Source of the DNA: Candidatus Rhodoferax mariagerensis
Lineage (GTDB): Bacteria > Pseudomonadota > Gammaproteobacteria > Burkholderiales > Burkholderiaceae_C
Reading direction: 5' to 3'
Assembly: GCA_016719055.1 (NCBI GenBank)
Contig: JADKAW010000003.1
Coordinates: 1 to 8,666 of the forward strand
Length of the DNA: 8,666 nucleotides
The first letter of the stretch is position 1, and each line of letters starts with the position of its first letter. A program made the translations under genes and the position numbers. Below the pieces are notes generated by a model that ran no database searches, was not told where the DNA came from, and was given only the letters and a program-made list of their open reading frames with translations. Shown piece by piece: positions 1 to 7,307 of the stretch.

Positions 1-1677
1 GCAGAGGCGTCTGGCACCAGTTACACCAGCTACGCCCAAAGCACCTGCAATCTGAACCGGCTGACTTTGCCCGTGCGCGCCCCAGCCCCATGAGTCAGCC
101 CATTACTGACGCGCACCGCACTCCGTGTGTGGAAGTGCGCGACCCTGCGCCGTGCCAGTGGCCCCAAGGTCGAAGCCGTGGGGTGAAAAAGTCGGGCGTG
201 ATGGCGTCTTATGCCGCCGCTGGAGCGGCTGAGCACACCTGACCTGCTGGCTGCCATTGAAGCCACCGCGGCCGAGCTGGGCGTGCAGATTGCGCTGGAG
301 GGTTACCCCGCCACGCGACCCACGCCTGAAACTCGGGAGCGTGACGCCTGACCCCGGTGAGATCGAGGTCAACATTCACCCGGTGACCAACTGGAAAGAG
401 CTGGTTTACAACACCGAGTTTGGTACAATAACGCCGCGTTTGAGTCGCGCCTTCGGCCGAAAAGTTCATGACCGATGGCTGCCATACCGCACCGGCGGCG
501 GCAACCACTTTGTGATGGGCGTGCCACCCGGCAGACAGCCCGTTCTTCCGCAAGCCCGAGCTGCTGGCCAGCCTGCTGTTGTATTGGCACAACCATCCGA
601 GCTTGAGCTATTTGTTCAGCGGCATGTTTGTTGGCCCCACCAGCCAGGCACCCCGCGTGGATGAGGCGCGCAACGACCAGCTTTACGAACTAGAAATCGC
701 CATCGAGCAAATCTACAAAAACCGCGAACTGTATGGGCACGACATGCCACCCTGGCTGGTGGACCGCACGCTGCGCAATATTTTGATCGACGCCACTGGC
801 AACACGCACCGCAGCGAGTTTTCAATCGACAAGATGTACTCGCCCGACTCCAGCACCGGTCGCCTGGGCCTGCTGGAACTGCGCGCGTTTGAGATGCCAC
901 CGCACCCACACATGAGCAGTGTGCAGCAGTTGCTGTTGCGCGCGCTGGTGGCGCGCTTCTGGAAAACGCCGTACCAGGTGCCCGCCACACGCTGGGGCAC
1001 CGAGCTGCACGACCGCTTCATGTTGCCCAAATTCATCGAGATGGATTTTCATGACGTGATTGCCGAAATGCGCGCGACCGGTTATGCCTTTGATGAAAGC
1101 TGGTTTGCACCGCATATCGAGTTCCGCTTTCCGCTGATTGGCTCGGTATGCGCAGCCGGCATTGAGTTGACGCTGCGTAACGCGCTGGAGCCCTGGCATG
1201 TGATGGGCGAAGAAGGCGCACCGGGTGGCACCGCGCGGTATGTAGATTCGTCGCTGGAGCGTATTGAAGTGTGCGTGACCGGGCTGAACCAGAGCCGTTA
1301 TGTGGTCACCCGCAATGGCCAGGCCATGTCGCCGCAACCCACCGGCGTAGTGGGTGAATATAATGGCCGAGTGCGTTACAAGGCCTGGAACCCGCCGAGC
1401 AGCCTGCACCCCAGCATTGGCGCACGCGCCGCTGACCTTTGACATCGTTGACACCTGGATGAAGCGTTCCCTGGGCGGCTGTCAGTACCACGTGGCACAT
1501 CCGGGTGGTTTGAGTTACCAGGCGCTACCGGTCAATGCCAACGAGGCCGAGAGCCGCCGTCTGTCGCGCTTTACCGCCGGTGGTCACACCCCGGGCGTGC
1601 TGGTGGTGCCACCTGCGACCATCAATGTGCCAGCGAGCCGCGAGTTCCCGTTCACGCTGGATTTGCGCCGAGGCTAA
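1..1677 (+). pseudogene. DUF2126 putative amidoligase (COG4196), C-terminal part, multiply frameshifted
   Basis: DUF2126 proteins (about 1,100 residues, usually with an N-terminal transglutaminase-like domain) are predicted amidoligases of the glutamine-synthetase-like fold; their substrate is unknown. The start lies left of the window, so only about the last 550 residues are here. Collinear pieces are readable in changing frames: HRTPCVEVRDPA (from 114), MPPLERL and DLLAAIEATAAELGVQIALEG (211-303), TPDPGEIEVNIHP (344-382), TGGGNHF (near 490), then one clean stretch in a single frame from 531 to about 1420. That stretch holds HNHPSLSYLFSG, GPTSQAPRVDEAR, LVDRTLRNILIDATGNTHR, LHDRFMLPKFIEMDF and ALEPWHVMGEEG. 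The frame then shifts, and HAPLTFDIVDTW continues to FPFTLDLRRG and TAA at 1675-1677. At least eight indels are needed, most before 530 and one near 1415-1425. Conserved residues survive on both sides of every shift, so the gene is probably intact in the organism. Its usual partner, the ATP-grasp gene, lies near 7308. Confidence 0.9.
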
Positions 1678-1695
1678 CGCACGCGTTGTCCAATG

Positions 1696-1719
1696 GCCTT
1701 ACCCCTGACAGGGTGAGGC
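1696..1719 (+). terminator. Possible terminator hairpin after the DUF2126 gene
   Basis: GCCTTACCC and GGGTGAGGC form a 9-pair stem (one G-U wobble in RNA) around the loop CTGACA, 18 bases after the DUF2126 stop codon and 44 bases before the next start. It is followed by GGGTTCCTTAAAAA rather than a clean T-tract, so it may be a weak terminator, an mRNA 3' stabiliser or neither. Confidence 0.35.
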
Positions 1720-1763
1720 GGGTTCCTTAAAAATGTGCTGATCAATCAGGCTGCTCTAAGGCG

Positions 1764-2060
1764 ATGATGGCAAATTCCCCGGTGTCCATGCAGTCCGAGT
1801 CAGACGCCTCGGTCGCACGTTCACTGACTTGGCGTTATGCCATTGCGCTGGCCTTGGTGGCGTGTTTATCGACGGCGGCCTGGCTGAGTTTGCATCTGGT
1901 CGTCTCCGAGCAAACAAGTACGGCTGCCGTGGTGAATGTGAGCGGCCGCCAGCGCATGCTGAGCCAGCGCACCGCTCTGTTTGCCAATTTGCTGGTCAAT
2001 GCGCCAGTTGCGGAACGTCCTGCCATCCGGGACAAGCTGCAGGCAGCCATTGACCTATGA
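1764..2060 (+). CDS. N-terminal segment of the PilJ-sensor c-di-GMP protein (frameshifted from the main body)
   Basis: This is the membrane anchor and first half of the sensor domain of the protein that continues at 2057-4672. It is 98 residues in its own frame: a short cytoplasmic N-terminus, a hydrophobic helix at about residues 25-47 and, on the periplasmic side, SGRQRMLSQR (60-69), the hallmark of the PilJ/NarX-like type IV pili chemoreceptor N-terminal domain. There are two possible starts, ATG at 1764 and ATG at 1767. AAGG at 1758-1761 sits better for 1767 (5 bases). The frame stops at TGA 2058-2060, which overlaps the ATG at 2057. Homology runs straight across the join if three one-base homopolymer changes (near 2056, 2066-2068 and 2077-2080) are corrected, giving a continuous IDLMTRFSHQGLTHGD. 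I therefore read this and the next entry as one gene of about 970 codons. Confidence 0.8.
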   Translation: MMANSPVSMQSESDASVARSLTWRYAIALALVACLSTAAWLSLHLVVSEQTSTAAVVNVSGRQRMLSQRTALFANLLVNAPVAERPAIRDKLQAAIDL

Positions 2061-4672
2061 CTCGCTTTCGCACCAAGGGGCTGACCCACGGCGACGCGAC
2101 GTTGGGCCTACCAGACAGCATGCCTGCCGCTGTGCATGCCCTTTATTTTGCCGAACCGCAGCCCCTTGATGCCCAGGTTCAGGCCTACATCAACGCCGTG
2201 CTGCACCTGTTGCAGCGAAGTGATACCGAGCTGTCTGCCGACGACCCTGACCTTCAGCTGATCACCGATACTGCGTCGGGCCCACTGGTGCAGGCGCTCG
2301 ATGCCATGGTGCAACTTTACCAGCAGGAAGGTGAGGCCAAGGTAGCCCGTCTTGGCACCGCAGAAACGCTGTTCTGGCTGGTCACCCTGGCCTTGCTGCT
2401 ACTGGAAGCAGCATTGATCTTTCACCCCTTTACCCGGCACGTTCATGCCGTGATCCAGAAACTGAAAGACGCCCGGGACGCCCTGCAAAAACATCAGGAT
2501 CATCTAGAAGATCTGGTGGCCCGGCGCACCGCCGACTTGCAGCAACACGCCACGGCATTGTCAGAGAGCGAAGAAAAATTCAGGCTTATCAGCACGGGGG
2601 CGCAGCATGCCATTGTGATTGTTGGGCCGACAGACGAGCTGGTGTACTGGAATCCGGCTGCCGAACACATGTTCGGCTATCAGCTCAGTGAACTCCAAGG
2701 CATCAAGTTTCACTCGCTGCTGGCACCACCGCAACGGCGCGCTGCTGCAGAAACTGGATTCACAGACTTCAAGCAAACCGGCGAAGGAACCGTGATCGGC
2801 AAGCGTTTTGAGACCAGCGCCCTGCGCCGCAGTGGCGAGGAGTTTCCCATTGAACTGTCGGTATCCGGGGTCAGGCTCGGGGCCGATTGGCATGGCATTG
2901 GCATTGTTCGTGACATCACGCGCCAGCGCATCGTCGAGGCAGAGCTGCGCATTGCCGCCACCGCCTTCAATGCCCAAATGGGCATGACCATCACCGACGC
3001 CCACAATGTCATCTTGCGTGTCAACAAGGCATTTACCGAGATTACCGGCTACGCCGCACATGAAGTCATTGGCCAGACACCCCATCTGCTGAGCTCCGGG
3101 CGACATGACAACCAGTTTTATCAGACCATGTACCGCAGTATCGCGGAGTCTGGCATGTGGGCCGGTGAAATCTGGAACCGTCACAAAAATGGCGAGGTCT
3201 TCCCGGAATGGCTGACGATTACCGCTGTCAAGAATGAGAGCGGCGAGCTGACCCACTATGTGGCGGCCTTCAGTGACATCAGCGAACGCAAGGCTGCCGA
3301 AAACCAGATTCGCAATCTGGCGTTTTATGACCCGCTGACCAATCTGCCCAACCGGCGCTTGCTGATGGACCGCCTGGAGCTGGCCATGACTGCCGGAGTG
3401 CGGCACCAGCACGTCAGTGCCCTGCTGTTCATTGACCTGGACAACTTCAAGACCATCAACGACACCGTGGGCCACCATGTGGGTGACCGCTTGCTGCAAC
3501 AGGTGTCGCAGCGCCTGTGTGATTGTGTGCGCAGTGGAGACACTGTGGCCCGCTTGGGCGGTGATGAATTTGTGGTGATGCTGGAAGACCTGTGCAACAA
3601 CCCTGCCGACGCAGCGTTGCAGGCCGAGATGATTGGCCGCAAAATTTTGACGGCAGTCGGTGAACCCTATCCGATCGACGCCCGTAACTGCCGGGCAACA
3701 GCCAGCATTGGCGTCGCTTTGTTCACCGACAGAAGCGAGAGCACGGACGACCTGCTGAGGCGCGCTGATTTGTCCATGTACCAGGCCAAAGCCAGCGGAC
3801 GAAATACCTTGCGTTTCTTTGACCCGCTGGTGCAGGCCGCGGTGCAGGCCAAAGCCGAACTTGAAATCGCCTTGCGGGCGGCCATTGAACAGCAGCAGTT
3901 CTGCTTGTATTACCAGCCCCAAGTGGCGCGTGATGGCCAGCTCGCCGGTGCCGAGGCGCTGGTGCGCTGGCTCCACCCGGAGCGTGGCATGGTGTCGCCG
4001 GCCGACTTTATTCCCCTGGCCGAGCAAACCGGACTGATTCTGCCCTTGGGTCGCTGGGTGCTACACACCGCCTGCACGCAGTTGGCGTTGTGGGCCAGCG
4101 ATGATGATCTGGGCAAGCTCATGGTCGCGGTGAACGTCAGCGCCTTGCAATTTCGCCAGCCCGACTTTGTCGACCAGGTGATTGCCACCTTGCAAAGCAC
4201 CGGCGCCAACCCGCAGCGCCTCAAGCTGGAGCTGACCGAAAGTCTGTTGGTGGATGATGTTGAAGATGTGATTGCCAAAATGACCACACTCAAAGCTATC
4301 GGCGTTGGGTTCTCGCTGGATGACTTTGGCACGGGCTATTCGTCGCTGGCTTACCTAAGCCGGTTGCCTCTGGATCAACTCAAGATTGACCAGAGTTTTG
4401 TCCGTGTGATTGAAACCAGCGACAACGCCGTGGCGATTTGCGCGGCCACCATCGGGCTGGCTCATAACCTGGGTTTGAAGGTGGTGGCAGAAGGGGTTGA
4501 AACCCGGGCTCAACAGTATTTCCTGGGCACTGTGCACCAGTGTGACCTGATGCAGGGTTACCTGTTTGGTCGCCCGGTGCCACTGGCTGAATTTGAGAGC
4601 CTGGCGGCTTCAGCACCCAAACCGGCCACCAGCCACTCAACACCAGCTACCCGGCAATCGCGCAGGCTCTAG
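2057..4672 (+). CDS. Membrane PAS-PAS-GGDEF-EAL c-di-GMP cyclase/phosphodiesterase (main body)
   Basis: A dual-domain enzyme of cyclic-di-GMP turnover; the open frame is 871 residues. In order: the rest of the PilJ-type periplasmic sensor (1-95, with LTHGDATLGLP and ALYFAEPQPLDAQVQAYI), a second membrane helix (about 102-123), a charged coiled-coil linker (127-175), PAS 1 (about 172-290), PAS 2 (about 300-412, ending DISERKAAENQIRNLAFYD), GGDEF (about 418-590) and EAL (about 605-850). The GGDEF active site is intact (501-505) and is preceded by RSGD (492-495), the RxxD product-inhibition I-site at the correct spacing. EAL catalytic motifs are also intact: EALVRW (633-638), NVS (693), ELTES (725-729), DDFGTG (755-760), LKID (775-778) and EGVET (812-816). 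Either activity is possible from sequence. PilJ-type sensors are linked to nitrate/nitrite-like or small-ligand sensing, but the ligand is unknown. The true start is upstream at 1764/1767; ATG 2057 is the first in this frame, and its stop-start ATGA overlap probably arises from an indel. The stop TAG (4670-4672) touches the left inverted repeat of the mobile region. Confidence 0.93.
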   Translation: MTRFRTKGLTHGDATLGLPDSMPAAVHALYFAEPQPLDAQVQAYINAVLHLLQRSDTELSADDPDLQLITDTASGPLVQALDAMVQLYQQEGEAKVARLGTAETLFWLVTLALLLLEAALIFHPFTRHVHAVIQKLKDARDALQKHQDHLEDLVARRTADLQQHATALSESEEKFRLISTGAQHAIVIVGPTDELVYWNPAAEHMFGYQLSELQGIKFHSLLAPPQRRAAAETGFTDFKQTGEGTVIGKRFETSALRRSGEEFPIELSVSGVRLGADWHGIGIVRDITRQRIVEAELRIAATAFNAQMGMTITDAHNVILRVNKAFTEITGYAAHEVIGQTPHLLSSGRHDNQFYQTMYRSIAESGMWAGEIWNRHKNGEVFPEWLTITAVKNESGELTHYVAAFSDISERKAAENQIRNLAFYDPLTNLPNRRLLMDRLELAMTAGVRHQHVSALLFIDLDNFKTINDTVGHHVGDRLLQQVSQRLCDCVRSGDTVARLGGDEFVVMLEDLCNNPADAALQAEMIGRKILTAVGEPYPIDARNCRATASIGVALFTDRSESTDDLLRRADLSMYQAKASGRNTLRFFDPLVQAAVQAKAELEIALRAAIEQQQFCLYYQPQVARDGQLAGAEALVRWLHPERGMVSPADFIPLAEQTGLILPLGRWVLHTACTQLALWASDDDLGKLMVAVNVSALQFRQPDFVDQVIATLQSTGANPQRLKLELTESLLVDDVEDVIAKMTTLKAIGVGFSLDDFGTGYSSLAYLSRLPLDQLKIDQSFVRVIETSDNAVAICAATIGLAHNLGLKVVAEGVETRAQQYFLGTVHQCDLMQGYLFGRPVPLAEFESLAASAPKPATSHSTPATRQSRRL

Positions 4673-4690
4673 GAGGCTGTCGAACTTAGG
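4672..4690 (+). repeat. Left terminal inverted repeat
   Basis: It reads GGAGGCTGTCGAACTTAGG and matches the reverse complement of 6394-6412 at 18 of 19 bases. It begins on the last base of the EAL-protein stop codon, so the insertion abuts, and may define, the end of that gene. Confidence 0.65.
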
Positions 4691-4850
4691 GCTCGTCCGT
4701 GAATAACTTGCACAATTGTCGCGCTGGCTTTGGGCGCATAGCGTCGTTGCAAATCGCTTGTTTAGCGGTGCTAAACGGCGCGCTTTGCGCCTAGCTCTGC
4801 ATCCCAAATCCAACGGCCAATTGCACAACTTATTTCCGAATACGAAGGGA
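4689..4850. repeat. Long imperfect palindrome (REP/MITE-like hairpin)
   Basis: The sequence is symmetrical around base 4768. The core GTTTAGC-GGT-GCTAAAC (4760-4776) is a perfect 7-pair hairpin. Outside it AAATCGC pairs mostly with GCGCTTT, and GGCTTTGGG (4726-4734) faces CCCAAATCC (4803-4811). ATAACTTGCACAATTG (4703-4718) mirrors CAATTGCACAACTTAT (4818-4833) with three mismatches near the middle. The ends (GCTCGTCCGTG and CCGAATACGAAG) are weaker. It lies between the EAL-protein stop and the transposase and has no coding potential I recognise. I associate similar palindromes with repeated intergenic elements of Comamonadaceae, but cannot verify that here. It could also act as a transcription terminator. 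Confidence 0.6.
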
Positions 4851-4934
4851 CTTCCCGCTTCCTGGTAACGGCATCAACGTGCCAAGATTGGGTTTTGGAA
4901 AGTCAATCTACAACCTTTTTGAAGGAGAAGTCCC
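4847..4934 (+). promoter_or_regulatory. Ribosome-site-sequestering hairpin in the transposase leader
   Basis: GGGACTTC (4847-4854) is the exact reverse complement of GAAGTCCC (4927-4934), which directly precedes the transposase ATG. Four more pairs (CTTC 4858-4861 with GAAG 4921-4924) extend the stem past a small internal loop. The strong ribosome binding site AAGGAG (4922-4927, 7 bases before ATG 4935) would be buried in this stem when transcription starts upstream. Similar structures limit transposase translation from read-through transcripts in several IS families; here the function is inferred. Confidence 0.4.
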
Positions 4935-6009
4935 ATGAGTAAGATTACACGAGTTGGCGTTGATTTGGCAAAGAATTTGATCCAGGTTCACGCTGTGGAT
5001 GCCGCTGGGAAAGTTGTCCCAATCGACAACTCAAGCGCGATAAGTTTATTGAATGGTGCATGCAACTGCCAGCCATGTGTTTGTTGGCAATGGAATCCTG
5101 CTCTGGCGCGCACTACTGGGCGCGCAAACTGCTGGAGCTGGGCTTGGATGCCCGCATCATCGCCGCGCACTTGGTGACACCCCTATCGCCAACAAGGCAA
5201 AGGCGGCAAAAACGATGCCAACGATGCAGCAGCCATCTGTGAGGCACCTCTCGCCCAAGCATGCGCTTTGTCGCCGTCAAAACCGTTGATCAGCAAAGCA
5301 TGCTCAGTGTGCATCGGCTGCGTGAAGGCTACAAAGCTGACCGCACCGCCTGCATCAACCGCATTCGCGCACTGCTGACGGAGTTTGGTCTGGTATTTCC
5401 CCAAAGCCCCCGGGTATTGAGTGCGCAGCTCAGTGACACGCTTGAAGATGCCAGCAACGCCTTGTCGGGGCTGGCGCGCATGACCATTGAACGTGCCCAA
5501 ATGCAGTGGAAAGAACTCCATGACCATATCGACTGGTGCGACCAGCGCATAGCGGCGCACCACAAGCAAACGAGCAGGTTCGCCAAGCCACCGAGCTCAT
5601 GGGCGTGGGGCCTGTCACTGCCTCAGCGGTGGTGGCCACCGTGGGCAACTTCAAGCAGTTCAAGAGTGGCTCCCAGTTTGGCGCCTGGTTGGGGCTGACA
5701 CCACGACAAAACTCCAGTGGGGGCAAGAATAATCTGGGTGGCATCACCAAGCATGGTGAAGTCTATCTGCGAACGCTGCTGATCCAGGGTGCCAAATCGG
5801 CTGTTATGACGGCACACCGGCGCCAAGACCCCATCTCCAAGTGGGTGCATCAATTGCGTGAAAAATCAGGCTGGCAAAAGGCCACAGTAGCATTGGCGAA
5901 CAAGAATGCGCGCATTCTGTGGGCCGTGTTCACCAAGGATAAGCCGTTTGATGCGGGCCATATCAGCGTCAAGCCGGGTTCACCACAAGCCGCCATGTGT
6001 GCAGCTTGA
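4935..6009 (+). pseudogene. IS110-family (IS1111-like) transposase, frameshifted
   Basis: A DEDD-type transposase/recombinase of the IS110 family, which acts on DNA guided by an IS-encoded bridge or seek RNA. Once frames are stitched the protein is about 358 residues, full length for the family. Visible in order: MSKITRVGVDLAKN (first catalytic Asp at 10), AMESCSGAHYWARKL (catalytic Glu), KGGKNDANDAAAICEA (Asp pair), SMRFVAVKTVDQQSMLSVHR, a helical linker, then the Transposase_20 domain: MGVGPVTASAVVATVG, WLGLTPRQNSSGGKNN (conserved Ser region), GGITKHGEVYLR. The ICEA...RPSMRFV signature resembles the IS1111 subgroup (IS4321/IS5075). Frames change near 5018-5020 (CCCC to CCC), 5180-5183 (CCC to CCCC), 5255-5258 (one base lost) and 5568-5570 (AAAA to AAA). 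All look like single-base sequencing indels, so the gene may be intact. AAGGAG precedes the ATG. Stop TGA is at 6007-6009. Confidence 0.9.
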
Positions 6010-6605
6010 ACAGCGCTTTAGAAAGATGGAAGGTTTCCTTGCCAGACGTAAATGTGAAGATGCAATCAACAGGTCAGACCGGCAGCAGGTAAGCTCGGTA
6101 AGGGTTCAGTGGCTTTTGACCACGGTTTCCGATTGGAGCCCTGCTGAGCGGTTCGTATCTGGGTCCGCACCGAAATATCAGTGCAACAAGGCCGTCTGTA
6201 GATGTGCAGTCTGTTTCCTCGTTTTATTGCCGCTTTCGTTTACACAAATGCAATGAATACCGTTTATCAAGAAAATGCAGAAAAACCTGTTGGACCTGTG
6301 AGAAGTCCCTGTAGAACCCTTAGGGCATCGAAAGTATTCCGAAGAGCAGCGAAGGCAAAAAGGGACCGCTGAGGTCGATTTGCAGCCGACGATCCTAAGT
6401 CCGACAGCCTCCCAGCCGTGTTTGGAATCCACCAGGCACCCAGCGCGCCCGAGGTTCCGGCACCCGCAACCATCTCGGTCGGCATCAGCATCGAAAAAGT
6501 AAGCGTCTGGATGTAGTTCATGCTGCGCCCCATGGGATGGCAACTTCATTCAAGAGACAAAAACGACCCCGCCATTCGCAATCACAAGTGCGTTGGAACC
6601 TGGGC
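6010..6605. other. Non-coding stretch: IS right flank, AT-richer DNA, right inverted repeat, proQ 3' flank
   Basis: I find no recognisable gene in these 596 bases. The first ~150 bases after the transposase stop are GC-rich with short dyads such as GGTCAGACC, and could hold the right end and guide RNA of an IS1111-type element. Bases 6200-6310 are noticeably AT-richer than the surroundings. The right inverted repeat is at 6394-6412. Short open frames cross the area on both strands (for example minus 6178-6549 and 6267-6533), but none resembles a known family and their start sites lack ribosome binding sites. No clear terminator follows the proQ stop at 6606. Confidence 0.5.
6394..6412 (-). 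repeat. Right terminal inverted repeat
   Basis: The reverse complement reads GGAGGCTGTCGGACTTAGG, one base different from the left copy at 4672-4690. The next inward bases (ATCGTC) match the left copy (GCTCGTC) apart from one gap and one substitution. It lies 385 bases after the transposase stop, farther than expected for the end of an IS110 element alone. Confidence 0.6.
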
Positions 6606-7283
6606 CTAAATCTGTTGTAAAGCAGCCTTGATCTCAGCTGGAGATTTGCCCAACGCCTCGGCAAATTCATCCACCGTTTTACCACTGGCATGATAGGCCT
6701 TGCTCAAGGCAACATGGCGGGCGCGTAGTTGGTCGACCTCGGCCATGGCGTCGTCGAGCAGCGCGGCAATATCCTCTGCGAGCGTGGGCAGGCGCGACAG
6801 GTAGTCTTGTCGCGACAGGCCTGCAGCCTGATAAGCGCTTTGCAGTTGCGCCCGCAGTTTTGGCCGCAGGTCATCCGGTGTGCGCGCCTGACGGCGCTGA
6901 AACAACTCAAGAACCGATAAAAAAACATGCTCAGGGGCCACGTCATCGACCGCATTGCCCTGCAAGTCGTGCCGCTTGTGGCCTGCAGCAACGCTTTGCA
7001 GATAGCGGGTCGAGCGGGTATGCACACCCAGGCCGATTTGAGCTTGTCGCGCGAGAATTCTTCAGGGTGGGCGCCAGCAAATCCTGAAAAACACCCAGCT
7101 TCAGGGCAAAAACGTTGCCCGGAAGATGCGGGTAGAGCTCAAACAATTTTTCAAGCACGGGGGCTACAGCAGCAAATCGGTTGCCGGGTTTGGCTGCAGG
7201 TGGCACGACTGGTGTCGCGCTGGGTGCAACAGCTGCAAGGCTGTCGGGCATGGACGAGGGGTGTCAATCTGGGTTTCAGTCAT
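6606..7283 (-). pseudogene. ProQ/FinO-domain RNA chaperone, frameshifted
   Basis: ProQ/FinO proteins bind structured RNAs, mostly sRNAs and mRNA 3' ends, and tune their stability and pairing. Reading leftward from ATG 7281-7283 (METETQ-like start: MTETQIDTP), an Ala/Pro-rich N-terminal tail leads into APVLEKLFELYPHL, ALKLGVFQDLLA, then after a frame change HTRSTRYLQSVAAGHKRHDL, PEHVFLSVLELFQRRQ and DLRPKLRAQL. Together these are the FinO domain (about residues 45-150). A helical C-terminal region ends FAEALGKSPAEIKAALQQI with the stop at 6606-6608. About 225 residues are expected. At least three indels are needed: near 7252-7258 (CCCC to CCC), near 7064-7075, and near 7031-7034 (GGG to GG on the plus strand). 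ATG 7251 is an alternative in-frame start, but neither start has a convincing ribosome site. The gene faces away from the ATP-grasp gene. Confidence 0.85.
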
Positions 7284-7307
7284 GGCTTGGATCAGTTGGA
7301 ATAACCC

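Larger units (their letters stand above)
4672..6412. mobile_element. Mobile region bounded by 19-bp inverted repeats, containing an IS110/IS1111-type transposase
   Basis: The two ends carry GGAGGCTGTCGAACTTAGG (4672-4690) and, inverted, GGAGGCTGTCGGACTTAGG (6394-6412), differing at one base; TCGTC extends both after a one-base gap. Inside lie a long imperfect palindrome, the transposase gene and about 400 bases of AT-richer non-coding DNA. IS110-family elements generally lack long terminal inverted repeats, so the outer repeats probably belong to another IS or MITE that IS110 entered, or to an unusual IS110 relative. Adjacent bases (CTAG on the left, CCAG on the right) are not an exact target duplication. 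The ends of the IS110 copy itself cannot be fixed from this sequence. Confidence 0.5.

Noticed and set aside
822..1454. A 210-codon minus-strand open frame opposite the DUF2126 gene.
   Set aside because: The sense frame from 531 to 1420 encodes well-conserved DUF2126 sequence; the antisense frame is a compositional shadow.
1738..1749. Small dyad CTGAT-CA-ATCAG upstream of the c-di-GMP gene, considered as an operator or FNR-type site.
   Set aside because: The spacer is 2 bases, not the 4 of an FNR/ANR box, and a 5-base dyad is expected by chance. No promoter could be placed around it.
2561..4027. A 488-codon open frame on the minus strand, antisense to the GGDEF-EAL gene.
   Set aside because: It is a shadow of the GC-rich codon pattern of the sense gene. 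The sense strand carries complete PAS, GGDEF and EAL motifs, and the antisense translation matches no family I know.
4672..6412. Reading the inverted repeats as the true ends of the IS110 element.
   Set aside because: IS110-family elements generally have no long terminal inverted repeats, and the right copy is 385 bases past the transposase stop, so nesting is at least as likely; kept as an open finding instead.
6178..6549. Minus-strand 124-codon open frame with a Cys/Asp-rich translation.
   Set aside because: It crosses the right inverted repeat, has no ribosome site, and shows no family resemblance or codon bias like the neighbouring genes.
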